Below, in pieces: positions 37,857 through 46,975 of a DNA stretch of 64,000 nt. The stretch is from Streptomyces griseiscabiei. Lineage in GTDB: Bacteria; Actinomycetota; Actinomycetes; Streptomycetales; Streptomycetaceae. The position numbers were made by a program, and so were the translations under genes. Numbering within the stretch: position 1 is the first letter of the stretch; each line of letters starts with the position of its first letter. The stretch is taken from NCBI RefSeq assembly GCF_020010925.1, contig NZ_JAGJBZ010000003.1, positions 992,001-1,056,000 of the forward strand, in the 5' to 3' direction. A model generated the notes under the pieces. It did no database searches. It was not told the origin of the DNA and was given only the letters and a program-made list of their open reading frames with translations.

Positions 37857-39728
37857 GTGAATCAGATGCAGGGCCGGCTCCTCGCGGAGCGCTACCGGCT
37901 CGTCGACACCATCGGCAGCGGCGGTATGGGCCGCGTCTGGCGTGCGCACGATGAGGTGCTGCACCGGGCCGTCGCCATCAAGGAGTTGACGGCCGCTCTC
38001 TATGTCTCGGAGAACGAGCAGGCCATCCTGTTGCGGCGGACCCGGGCGGAGGCGCGGGCGGCGGCGCGGATCAACCACTCGGCCGTCGTCACCGTGCACG
38101 ACGTGCTGGAGCACGACAACCGGCCGTGGATCGTCATGGAGTTGGTCGAGGGCGTCTCCCTGGCCGACGCGGTCAGGGACCGGGGGCGCGTCGAGGCGCG
38201 TGAGGCGGCGCGGATCGGGATGTGGGTGCTGCGCGCGCTGCGGGCCGCCCACCGGGCCGGTGTACTGCACCGCGATGTGAAGCCGGGGAACGTGCTGATC
38301 GCCGAGGACGGGCGCGTCATGCTGACCGACTTCGGCATCGCGCAGGTCGAGGGCGACACGACGATCACCCGGACCGGCGAGATCGTCGGCTCCGTCGACT
38401 ACATCGCCCCCGAGCGGGTGCGCGGGCAGGAGCCCGGGCCCGCCTCCGATCTGTGGTCGCTGGGGGCCACGCTGTACACGGCGGTGGAGGGGAAGTCGCC
38501 GTTCCGGCGCACCACTCCGCTCACCACCATGCAGGCCGTGGTGAGCGAGGAGGCCGCGGAGCCCGTGGCGGCCGGCCCGTTGGGGCCCGTCATCACCGCG
38601 CTGCTGTGCAAGGACCCGGCCGTACGGCCCGGCCCCGACGAGGCCGAGCAGATGCTCGCGGAGGCGGCGGAGGGGCGACGGCCGCGGGAGGCACAGGCGT
38701 TCGTGGCTACTCAGCGGCGGGCGGGGGGCGGGGAAGGGCCGGAGGGCTCGGGTGGTGCTGGTGTCGCTGGTGTTGATGGTGGGGTCGGCGGTGTCGGTGT
38801 CGCTGGTGGTCCTGGTGGTCCGGTTGGTCCTGGTGGTTCAGGTGCTTCCGCTGGTGCGGGTGCTTCGGACGGTTCAGGTGGGGGTGCTCACGGAGCGGCC
38901 CCGGGTACGGCGGGCGGGTCCGGGGCGTGGGGGTCCGGGCGTTCCACCGTGGGGGCGGCTTCGGGCGGCGGGGGGCATGCGGGCGGCGTCTTCGACGGCG
39001 GTTCCGGCACCCCGGTCGCGCCGGTGCCGGGCGGTTGGCAGCAGCCTGCCGCCGGTCCGGCCGCTGCCGCCGGTCCGGTCGGCGGTCCTGTGGCGCGGGG
39101 CGGGAAGCGGCGCGGGTGGGGTCGTAGGGCCGCGGTCGTCCTGCTGCTGGCCGCACTGGTCGGCGGTGGTGGTGCCGTCGCGCTGCACTACGCGGACGGG
39201 TGGAGTACGGGGAGCGGCTCCTCGGGCGGAGAGGACGGCGCGGGCGGCGGGGATCAGGCGGCCGACGGCGTGCCCGAGGGGTGGGAACGGGTCGAGGACC
39301 CGGAGGGTTTCAGCCTTGCTCTGCCCAAGGGGTGGAAGCGGCAGGTGAAGGGGTCGCAGATCGACTACACACCGGACGGCGGAGAGCACTTCCTGCGGAT
39401 CGCCGTGGACGACTCGCCGGACTTCGACAGCCCCTACCACCACCAGCTCGATCTGGAGGAGCAGGTCAGGACGCGGGCGGACTACCGGAAGGTGAGCCTG
39501 AAGGAGAACGTCTACCGCGACCGGCCGGGCGCGCTGTGGGACTTCACCTGGACCGCGCGGGAGCAGGACTCGGACTTCCCCGGTCCGCGCCGGGCGATCG
39601 AGCAGATGTATCTCTCGCGGGACGGTGTCGAGTACACGATCTACATCTCCTCGCCCGTGGCGGACTGGAAGACGGCGGAGACACAGTTCTACGCGGTCCT
39701 CCGCAGCTGGCGGGCCCCGCAGACGTGA
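37857..39728 (+). CDS. transmembrane Ser/Thr protein kinase 2
   Basis: A 623-residue receptor-type kinase with all catalytic motifs: DTIGSGGMGRVWRA, VAIKEL, VLHRDVKPGN, TDFGIA and APERVRG. The linker (about 300-420) is Gly-rich, with runs of GGT codons unusual for this genome. The transmembrane helix is at about 424-446. The extracellular domain has EGFSLALPKGWKRQ, ALWDFTWTARE and VEYTIYIS. GTG 37857 is used, with a modest GCGGGG upstream; the frame opens at 37773 but the kinase domain begins just after GTG 37857. Confidence 0.9.
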   Translation: MNQMQGRLLAERYRLVDTIGSGGMGRVWRAHDEVLHRAVAIKELTAALYVSENEQAILLRRTRAEARAAARINHSAVVTVHDVLEHDNRPWIVMELVEGVSLADAVRDRGRVEAREAARIGMWVLRALRAAHRAGVLHRDVKPGNVLIAEDGRVMLTDFGIAQVEGDTTITRTGEIVGSVDYIAPERVRGQEPGPASDLWSLGATLYTAVEGKSPFRRTTPLTTMQAVVSEEAAEPVAAGPLGPVITALLCKDPAVRPGPDEAEQMLAEAAEGRRPREAQAFVATQRRAGGGEGPEGSGGAGVAGVDGGVGGVGVAGGPGGPVGPGGSGASAGAGASDGSGGGAHGAAPGTAGGSGAWGSGRSTVGAASGGGGHAGGVFDGGSGTPVAPVPGGWQQPAAGPAAAAGPVGGPVARGGKRRGWGRRAAVVLLLAALVGGGGAVALHYADGWSTGSGSSGGEDGAGGGDQAADGVPEGWERVEDPEGFSLALPKGWKRQVKGSQIDYTPDGGEHFLRIAVDDSPDFDSPYHHQLDLEEQVRTRADYRKVSLKENVYRDRPGALWDFTWTAREQDSDFPGPRRAIEQMYLSRDGVEYTIYISSPVADWKTAETQFYAVLRSWRAPQT

Positions 39729-39841
39729 GGCGCGCGCCGGGGTAGTCGGGGCGGGGCGCCGCGCGGCTCTCGCGCGGCGCGTGGGCGTCGCTTGTCGGCC
39801 AGGCGGTCGCGCGGCACCGGAGGGTTTCGGTCCGGTGCGGC

Positions 39842-41680
39842 ATGATGGGGCTCATGGGGACCGAGGGGGAGAACGTCCGTGTCATAGCCGGGCGTTACCG
39901 GCTGGAGGCCAGGATCGGCCGCGGCGGTATGGGGATCGTGTGGCGCGCCACCGACCAGCTCCTCGGTCGGCAGGTGGCGGTCAAGGAACTCTCCCTCGAC
40001 GACTCGCTCCCGGAGGAGCGGTCCCGGCAGCGGCGCGAGCGCACCCTGCGGGAGGCACGGGCGGTCGCCCGGCTCGGCCACCCGCACATCATCGTGGTGC
40101 ACGACGTCGTCGAGCAGGACGAACGCCCCTACATCGTCATGGAGTTGATCGACGGCGGCTCGCTCGCGGAGCGGATCGAGGAGCACGGGCCCGTCGACGC
40201 CCGGGAGGCCGCGCGGATCGGGATCGCCCTGCTGGGCGCGCTGCGGCGGGCGCACGACTCCGGCGTCCTGCACCGCGACCTCAAACCGGCCAACGTCCTG
40301 ATGGAGGCCGGTACCGACCGGGTCGTCCTCACCGACTTCGGGATCGCCCAGGTCGCCGGCGCGACCACGCTGACCGAGAGCGGTTCCTTCGTCGGCTCGC
40401 CCGAGTACACCGCCCCCGAGCGGATGTCCGGTGTCCGCACCGGGCCGGAGTCCGACCTGTGGTCGCTGGGCGCGCTGCTGTGCGCCGTGCTCAGCGGCGA
40501 ATCGCCGTTCCGGCGCGACTCGTTGGGCGGCATCCTGCACGCCGTCGTCTTCGACGAGATCCGGCCGCCCCCGCAGGCCGCGCCGCTGCTCCCCGTCGTC
40601 CGGGGGCTGTTGGAGCGCGACCCGGACCTGCGGCTCGACGCGGTGGAGGCGGAGCGGCTGCTGCGGGCCTTCCGGGAGACCGGCCGGACACCGCGGACCA
40701 CGAAGGGCCCGCGGGCCTCGGCCGGGTACACACCGACCCGGCGTGACGTGCCGCGCCCCGGGTGGGACGCGCAACGTACGGCCGCTGCGGCTGCGGCTGC
40801 CCCCGGGGCCGGGGCGGAGGACGCGGTGCCGACCGGGCAGGCCCCGCCGGGGCCGCCCGCCTCCGGACCCGTGGTGTCCCTGCCGGAGCAGCCCGTGCGG
40901 CAGCGGCAGCACTCCGCCCGGAGCGTGCTGGTCGCCGCCGCGCTGGTGGCGGCGATGGCCGGGGCCGGCGTGTCGGCGGCGGCGCTGCTCATGCGGGGAG
41001 GGGGCGCGGGCGGCGGTACGCCCGGCAGTTCGGCACCGGAGACACCGGGCGCGTCGAGTACGGCGGACCGGCCGGGCCGGCCCGGCGAGTCGGGTGAGCC
41101 GGGACAGTCCGGTGCGCCGGCCTCGCCGAGTGCCTCGGGTACGTCAGGTACCCCGGGTTCGCCGAGCCCTTCGGGCGGGTCCGGGACCTCCGACGCCACG
41201 CCCACCGTCACGCGTTCGCGGGCGGCCACCGCGCCGACCGTGCCCTCGGGGTACCGGCTGGCCCAGGACGCCCAGGGCTTCAGTCTCGCGGTGCCGGACG
41301 ACTTCACCCGGGAGCCGCAGGGGGAGCGGGTCTTCTACATGTCCCCGGGGCAGGCGATCCGTATCGGCGTCAAGCTCGACGACCCGGAGGCGGGCGGCCC
41401 CGTCGGGGTGATGCGGCGCGCCCACGAGAAGGGGCCCTCCACGAACCCCGGGTACCGCGACGGCCGGGTCGGCGCGACCACGCACGACGGACGGCCCGCG
41501 GCGTTCTGGGAGTTCACCTGGGACGGCTTCAGCGCGGCGGAGGGGCCCCGGCACACCTACGACCTGTGCTGGGAGCAGGACGGACGGCTGTACGACGTGT
41601 GGGTGTCGGCGCCGGTCGGGAGGGTGAGCGAGGCGAAGGAGTACTTCGACGTGGCGGTGGACACGTTCGTCCGCGGCTGA
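39842..41680 (+). CDS. transmembrane Ser/Thr protein kinase 3
   Basis: A 612-residue active-looking kinase: ARIGRGGMGIVWRA, VAVKEL, VLHRDLKPAN, TDFGIA and APERMSG. The Pro/Ala linker is followed by one helix at about 360-385 (SVLVAAALVAAMAGAGVSAA), a Ser/Gly/Thr-rich spacer and the extracellular domain (GFSLAVPDDFTRE, AFWEFTWDGFS). The start is uncertain: ATG 39842, 39845 and 39854 are all in frame, and a GATGGGG before the last may favour it. It is separated from the previous kinase by 113 bp. Confidence 0.9.
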   Translation: MMGLMGTEGENVRVIAGRYRLEARIGRGGMGIVWRATDQLLGRQVAVKELSLDDSLPEERSRQRRERTLREARAVARLGHPHIIVVHDVVEQDERPYIVMELIDGGSLAERIEEHGPVDAREAARIGIALLGALRRAHDSGVLHRDLKPANVLMEAGTDRVVLTDFGIAQVAGATTLTESGSFVGSPEYTAPERMSGVRTGPESDLWSLGALLCAVLSGESPFRRDSLGGILHAVVFDEIRPPPQAAPLLPVVRGLLERDPDLRLDAVEAERLLRAFRETGRTPRTTKGPRASAGYTPTRRDVPRPGWDAQRTAAAAAAAPGAGAEDAVPTGQAPPGPPASGPVVSLPEQPVRQRQHSARSVLVAAALVAAMAGAGVSAAALLMRGGGAGGGTPGSSAPETPGASSTADRPGRPGESGEPGQSGAPASPSASGTSGTPGSPSPSGGSGTSDATPTVTRSRAATAPTVPSGYRLAQDAQGFSLAVPDDFTREPQGERVFYMSPGQAIRIGVKLDDPEAGGPVGVMRRAHEKGPSTNPGYRDGRVGATTHDGRPAAFWEFTWDGFSAAEGPRHTYDLCWEQDGRLYDVWVSAPVGRVSEAKEYFDVAVDTFVRG

Positions 41681-41812
41681 GGCGGAGACAAGCGGAGCCA
41701 AGCGCGGCCAGGCGGATATATGCGGAGATAAGTGGCGCTCCGCGTCACGGGTCTGTGACCGGAAAGCGGCGGGGGTGGCTGCCGAAGCGCTTGCCGCGAT
41801 ACAGATGAGCGT

Positions 41813-43639
41813 ATGAGCAGCAACGGGGGCGCCCCTTACGGATCCGGGCAGGGGCCCGGCTACGGACCCGACGAGCCGACGAGTTTCGGACTGCAACCGC
41901 CGCGGCCGACCGCACCGTACCCGGGGAACCCGTACGCGCGACCGGCCTCGGAAGCGGCGCGCCCGGCCCCGGCCCCGGCCGCGGCGACGCAGCCGCAGGC
42001 CGCCCACCCCTCACCGTCCCCGCAGGCCGCACCGCCCTCGCCGCACCCGGAGGCCGCGCCGCCCCCGCCGGACCCGCAGGCCGTGGAGCCCTCGCCGGAC
42101 CCCCGTGTCGGGCGGCTGATCGCGGGGCGTTACCGGCTGCTCGCCAAGCTCGGTCATGGCGGTATGGGCACGGTGTGGCGGGCGCAGGACGAGACGGTGG
42201 ACCGCGAGGTCGCCGTCAAGGAGCCCCGCGTACCGGACCATCTTCCCGACCGCGAACGGGCCAACGCCTTCGAGCGGATGCGTCGCGAGGCCCGTGCGGC
42301 GGCCCGGCTCGATCATCCGTCGGTCGTGAACGTGCATGACGTGGCGGTCGTGGACGGCCAGCCGTGGATCGTGATGGAGCTGGTGCGGGGGCGCTCGCTG
42401 GGCGACGCGCTCCAGGAGGGCACCCTCGGGGTGCGTGACGCGGCGAGAATCGGCCTCGACGTGCTCGGCGCGCTGGAGGCCGCGCACGCGGCGGGCATCC
42501 TGCACCGGGACGTCAAGCCGGACAACGTCCTCCTCGGCCGCCACGACCGGGTCGTCCTCACCGACTTCGGCATCGCCCAGATCGAGGGCGAGACCAATCT
42601 GACGGACACCGGCGGCTTCGTCGGCTCGCCCGAGTACATCGCCCCCGAGCGGGTGTTGGGCCAGCGGCCGGGCCCCGCGTCGGACCTCTGGTCGCTCGGC
42701 GTCGTCCTCTACGCCGCCACCGAGGGCGTGTCGCCCTTCCGGCGCAGCAACACGCCCGCGACCCTGCAGTCCGTGCTCAACGCCACGCCCGCGGCCCCCG
42801 CCTCGGCCACCGGCCCGCTCGCCGAGGCCATCAACGGCCTGCTGCAGAAGGACCCGGCGCGCCGGCCGAGCGCCGCCCGGGTCCGCGAGTTGCTGGAGAC
42901 GGCCGCCAACCCGCCGGCGCCCGCGCCCGTCCAACCGGCCCAGACCATCGCCGGGCCCCGGGCGGAGAACCCCAAGGGCATCAGGATCGGGGCCAGGACC
43001 CTCGCCGGGGTCGGCGCGGCGGTCGTCGCGGTGGCGGTCGCCGGGCTCGGTGTGCTGGGCGTGGCGGCGGCGGTGACGGCCTATGTGGTGATCGCCGACC
43101 CCTTCGCGGGACCGCTCCCGGACGGCTGGAAGCAGCGGGACCTCGGTACGAAGGTCGCCGCGAGCGTCGGCGTGCCCGGGGACTTCGTGAAGGACAGGTT
43201 CGCACCGGACGAGACCGACGGCACGTTCGCGCAGTACAGCGACCCCAGTGGGCTGATCCGGATCAACGTCGACCGGGACGTCAAGAGGGACGACAAGGAG
43301 AACGAGATCCCGGGGGTCGCGCTGGACAGGGCGTACGCCGACTGGGAGTTGGTCAAGGACGGCGAGTACTCGCTGGACGTCGCCGACGATCCCGCGCCGA
43401 AGGGGCGGCCGCAGGAGGCGAGGTTCCAGGACCACGAGGCCGCCGAGAACACGATCAGGTACACGACCACGGACAGCCTGGCCCCGCGCCTGCGGGAGGC
43501 GCGGGTCCTGTACTACAGGGCGGACAACGGAGACATGTACCGGATCTGGATCGACTATCCGGGCAAGGGGCACTTCACCGAGCAGGGCCGTGAGATCGCC
43601 CGTACGGCCATCACGAACCTGAAGCTCGACCACATGTAG
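41813..43639 (+). CDS. transmembrane Ser/Thr protein kinase 4 with Pro-rich N-terminus
   Basis: A 608-residue kinase with an unusual N-terminal extension of about 100 Pro/Ala-rich residues before the kinase domain (AKLGHGGMGTVWRA, VAVKEP, ILHRDVKPDN, TDFGIA, APERVLG). There is one helix at about 390-425. Its extracellular domain (LPDGWKQRDLG, DFVKDRFAP, YRIWIDYPGKG) is the most divergent of the array. The Pro-rich tail could bind SH3-like or WW-like partners or simply be disordered. It is convergent with the glycosyltransferase gene 25 bp away. Confidence 0.9.
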   Translation: MSSNGGAPYGSGQGPGYGPDEPTSFGLQPPRPTAPYPGNPYARPASEAARPAPAPAAATQPQAAHPSPSPQAAPPSPHPEAAPPPPDPQAVEPSPDPRVGRLIAGRYRLLAKLGHGGMGTVWRAQDETVDREVAVKEPRVPDHLPDRERANAFERMRREARAAARLDHPSVVNVHDVAVVDGQPWIVMELVRGRSLGDALQEGTLGVRDAARIGLDVLGALEAAHAAGILHRDVKPDNVLLGRHDRVVLTDFGIAQIEGETNLTDTGGFVGSPEYIAPERVLGQRPGPASDLWSLGVVLYAATEGVSPFRRSNTPATLQSVLNATPAAPASATGPLAEAINGLLQKDPARRPSAARVRELLETAANPPAPAPVQPAQTIAGPRAENPKGIRIGARTLAGVGAAVVAVAVAGLGVLGVAAAVTAYVVIADPFAGPLPDGWKQRDLGTKVAASVGVPGDFVKDRFAPDETDGTFAQYSDPSGLIRINVDRDVKRDDKENEIPGVALDRAYADWELVKDGEYSLDVADDPAPKGRPQEARFQDHEAAENTIRYTTTDSLAPRLREARVLYYRADNGDMYRIWIDYPGKGHFTEQGREIARTAITNLKLDHM

Positions 43640-43664
43640 GCACCGCCGCCCCCGGACGGCTCTC

Positions 43665-45821
43665 TCAGGACAGGGCGACGGCCAGGTCGTTGGTGACCGT
43701 GAAGAAGAAGCGGGCCTGGGGGGAGGCGCCGCCCGGGGTGGTCATGGTCACCGCCGGGTACTTGTCGGTGTCCTTGCGGTCCACGATGTCGTCGAACAGC
43801 CGGCCGAGACGGATGGGGTCGGCGTCGGGGGCGGGGCGCAGGAACAGGTCCCAGATCACCTTGTCCGGGCCCACGGGGTCGGGCAGGGACGTCAGTTGTG
43901 TGTGGAAGCCGTGTCCGCCGGTGGCCGTCACCGGTGCCGTGAGGCCGGCCATGTCCTCGCCCCGGGCCACGCCCACCAGCGTCGCGTCCGCGCCGAGTGC
44001 GGCCCCGTGCAGGACGCCCTCCACCGCGATCGAGCCGTCGCCGACGGGCAGCGCGGTGACCTCCGCGTGCGCGGGGCGGCGGAAGGCGCGCAGGGCGAGG
44101 TAGCCGTCCTTGGTCGTGTACGGGATCCACCAGGCGACCGGGGCCCCGTCCGGGACCCGGGCGGTCAACAGGCCCCGCTGCTCGACCAGTCCGGCCCGCA
44201 CCCGGCGCCGTACCCCGTCCCCGGCCCGCTCGACGTGCAGATCCCAGCGGCCCTCCGCCAGGGGCAGGGCGTCCCGGTTCAGCGTGGCCGTCCAGGGGCT
44301 CTTCGCCTGGTCCGGGGCCGCACGCTCCAGGGGGACGCGGACCTTGTCGCCGGAGGCGTCGGCGTGGCGCCGGCGCAGGACGAGGGTGAGGGCGGGGGTG
44401 GGGGCGGGGCCGGGGCCGGAGGTGGGGGCGTCGGGCGTGTCGGACACCCCGGGCCCGGTGACCGAGATCCGTACGCCGCCGTCCCGCGGGTCGATCCGGC
44501 AGCCGGCCTTCGGGCGCAGGGGGCTCGGCTCGGCGTGTCCGGCGGTGGAGTTCGCGGGCACGGGGGTCGCGGCCCCGGCTGTGACCGCGGCTTTCGCCGG
44601 GGTCCGCCCGGTGCCGGGGAGCAGGGTGCCCAGTGCCCCTCGTAACCGGCGGCGCAGGCGCACCGTCGCCGGTGTGCGCGCCTCCCGGAGTTCGGCGATC
44701 AGCCGCTCGTACTCGGCGGCGACGGTGCGCGGCGCGTACCGCTGGACGGTGGTGCGGCCCGCGGTGCCGAGGCGCTCGCGCAGACCGGGGTCGTCGATGA
44801 GGCGGAGCAGGCCCGTGGCGAGGGCGTTCGGGTCGGACGGGGGGACGAGGAGGCCGTCGGTGCCGTCGGTGATGATCTCGCCGGGGCCGTGCGGGCAGTC
44901 GGTGGCGACCACGGGGACCCCGGCGTGCATGGCCTCCAGGATGGTCATGCCGAACGACTCCCATTCCGAACTGACCACGGCGACGGAGGCCTTGGCCCAC
45001 TCGGCGTCCAGGGAGGCGTACGGACCCATCAGGAAGACGTGGTCGTTGAGACCCGAGGTGTCGATCGCGGTGCGCAGGTTCGCGCGCTCCGGGCCCTTGC
45101 CGTAGATCCGTAACCGCCACTCGGGGCGTTCGGCGACGACCTTGGCGAAGGCCTCGATGAGCAGGTCGTAGCGCTTGACCGGGTACAGACGCCCGGCGGC
45201 GATCACCAACGGGGCCCGCAGATCGGAGGGTTCGGCCGTCGAGCGGGGCGCGGCGTTGGCGATGTTCGTGATCCGGGTGCGCGGTCCCGGCAGCCGGCGG
45301 CGGTGGTCGGCGGCGTCCCGCTCGGAGACGGTGACGAACGCGTCCAGGCGCGCGATCGCCGCGTTCTGCGCCTCGCGCACGCCGGGTACGTGGTTGTCGT
45401 ACGTCAGATGCTCCTGCCCGATGCGCACGGCGTGGCGCGGTCCGTGCTCGGCGAGGAGGACGACGAGTGCCGGGCGGGTCGCGACGAGGACGTCCGCGTC
45501 GGTGGAGTCGAGGAAGGCGCGCAGCCGTTCGTCGGTGAGCGCGGTGTAGCGGTGGGCCAGGACCTCGTCGGGCGGGACGAGGGCGGAGGGCCGGGACATC
45601 AGCTCGTGGCCACCGTCGTACGTGCGTGCGTCGGGGCGTTCGTCGACGAGCGGGACCAGCCGGACCTTGGCGCTCAGGCCGAGCTGGGGGCGGTCGGCGG
45701 TGCGTAAGACCGAGACGATCTCGACCTCGTGGCGGGCCGCCAGGGCACCGGCCAGGTTGAGGGTGGAGCGGATGGTGCCGCCGATGGCGTACGCGTTGTG
45801 CAGCAGGAAGCTGATCTTCAT
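43665..45821 (-). CDS. family GT4 glycosyltransferase with C-terminal accessory domain
   Basis: A 718-residue protein. The N-terminal ~390 residues are a GT-B glycosyltransferase: LHNAYAIGGTIRSTLNLAG at the acceptor side, VIAAGRLYPVKRYDLLIEAF and the EX7E donor motif in SSEWESFGMTILEAMHAG. The remaining ~320 residues are beta-rich and unassigned (WDLHVERAGDG, KVIWDLFLRP), similar in style to domains of teichoic-acid-type polymerases. It is 17 bp downstream of the hydrolase gene on the same strand, so they are probably co-transcribed. Wall-glycopolymer or exopolysaccharide synthesis is a reasonable inference; the sugar is unknown. Confidence 0.85.
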   Translation of the reverse strand: MKISFLLHNAYAIGGTIRSTLNLAGALAARHEVEIVSVLRTADRPQLGLSAKVRLVPLVDERPDARTYDGGHELMSRPSALVPPDEVLAHRYTALTDERLRAFLDSTDADVLVATRPALVVLLAEHGPRHAVRIGQEHLTYDNHVPGVREAQNAAIARLDAFVTVSERDAADHRRRLPGPRTRITNIANAAPRSTAEPSDLRAPLVIAAGRLYPVKRYDLLIEAFAKVVAERPEWRLRIYGKGPERANLRTAIDTSGLNDHVFLMGPYASLDAEWAKASVAVVSSEWESFGMTILEAMHAGVPVVATDCPHGPGEIITDGTDGLLVPPSDPNALATGLLRLIDDPGLRERLGTAGRTTVQRYAPRTVAAEYERLIAELREARTPATVRLRRRLRGALGTLLPGTGRTPAKAAVTAGAATPVPANSTAGHAEPSPLRPKAGCRIDPRDGGVRISVTGPGVSDTPDAPTSGPGPAPTPALTLVLRRRHADASGDKVRVPLERAAPDQAKSPWTATLNRDALPLAEGRWDLHVERAGDGVRRRVRAGLVEQRGLLTARVPDGAPVAWWIPYTTKDGYLALRAFRRPAHAEVTALPVGDGSIAVEGVLHGAALGADATLVGVARGEDMAGLTAPVTATGGHGFHTQLTSLPDPVGPDKVIWDLFLRPAPDADPIRLGRLFDDIVDRKDTDKYPAVTMTTPGGASPQARFFFTVTNDLAVALS

Positions 45822-45838
45822 GCGATCGGTTCGTCCTC

Positions 45839-46759
45839 TCAGTGGGTCCTTTCCGCGATCCAGGCCAGGACCCGGTCCGACACCCTCGGTGCGTCCAACA
45901 GCGCTCCGCCGTGCGAGGAACCGGCCACCGTCTTCACCGTGACCCCATTGGCGGGCATGTTGTGATCGGACTCCTCGGCCGCTTCGAGGTCCCGCGAGTG
46001 CCGGACGGGGACCGGGTCGCCCTTGGAGTGCAGCAGGAACATCGGCGCGTCGTCGGCGCCGGAGGCCCGGCTCCCGGCGGCCATGTCGTCCCAGACGTCA
46101 CGGCAGCCGGGCTGTGCGGCGGGAGCGGGGGTGGGGGCGGAGGCGTACGCGTCCGCCGGGGAGCAGCGGGCCAGGAGGACGGCGTTGTCGCGGAGTTCGC
46201 GCTGCCAGTCGGTCGCGGTGGAGGCGTTGCCGTCCTGCCAGGCGCGGTACGGGGAGGTCACCGGGGACAGCGCGACCACACCGTCGAAGCGGTAGGCGCC
46301 GGAGCGGTAGGTGGCGATGTTCGTCGCCACCTGGCCGCCGGTGGAGGAGCCGAGGAGCACCAGCCGGTTCGTGTCGAGGTCGAAGTCGGCGGCGTGGTCG
46401 CGGATCCAGTCGAGCGCCGAGAAGGCGTCGGTGCGCTGGGCCGGCCAGGGGGCGTCGGCGTTCAGCCGGTAGTCGATGTCGAAGACGGCGTACCCGGCGT
46501 CCGCGAAGGTCCGCGACCAGCCGGTCCAGCCGGTGTCCCTGGACCACTCGCCGCCGTGCAGGATCAGGATGCCGGGCTGCTTCCCCTCGCGCTCGTCACC
46601 GGCGGGGTTCCAGTAGGCGTCGAGGGTCTGCCGGGTGTGCGAACCGTAGGAGTACGTGGCCTCGTGACGGGCGGCCGCCGCGCTGTCGCGCATGTCCCAG
46701 ACGAGGAGCGTCGCCACGGCAGCGGTGCAGAGAACGAGACAACCCCAGAGCCGACGCAC
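45839..46759 (-). CDS. exported alpha/beta hydrolase (BD-FAE/carboxylesterase-like)
   Basis: A 306-residue protein with an N-terminal signal or anchor helix (LWGCLVLCTAAVATLLVW). The alpha/beta-hydrolase features are the oxyanion motif ILHGGEWS, the nucleophile elbow GSSTGG and the C-terminal catalytic His in SSHGG. An acid residue is in LLHSKGDPV. Extracytoplasmic esterase action is likely, on an acylated glycan or other ester. It is the first gene of a pair with the glycosyltransferase and divergent from the lipid kinase. Confidence 0.83.
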   Translation of the reverse strand: MRRLWGCLVLCTAAVATLLVWDMRDSAAAARHEATYSYGSHTRQTLDAYWNPAGDEREGKQPGILILHGGEWSRDTGWTGWSRTFADAGYAVFDIDYRLNADAPWPAQRTDAFSALDWIRDHAADFDLDTNRLVLLGSSTGGQVATNIATYRSGAYRFDGVVALSPVTSPYRAWQDGNASTATDWQRELRDNAVLLARCSPADAYASAPTPAPAAQPGCRDVWDDMAAGSRASGADDAPMFLLHSKGDPVPVRHSRDLEAAEESDHNMPANGVTVKTVAGSSHGGALLDAPRVSDRVLAWIAERTH

Positions 46760-46975
46760 GGCTACCTGCCCTTCGGACGACCTGACGATCGCCCCTACAG
46801 CCCGCTTACGTGAGTCATCGGACTATAGGCGGCGCGTACACGCACCCGCCAAGCGGGGGAGGGCGAAGAGGGGCGCGGGGCGACGCGGCCGGAGCCCGGG
46901 CGCCATCGCCTTGCCGGGGTCCTTGCCCCTAACATGCCGTGTCAAGTGCATGATCGGCGCGAAGGGCGAGCGAGC

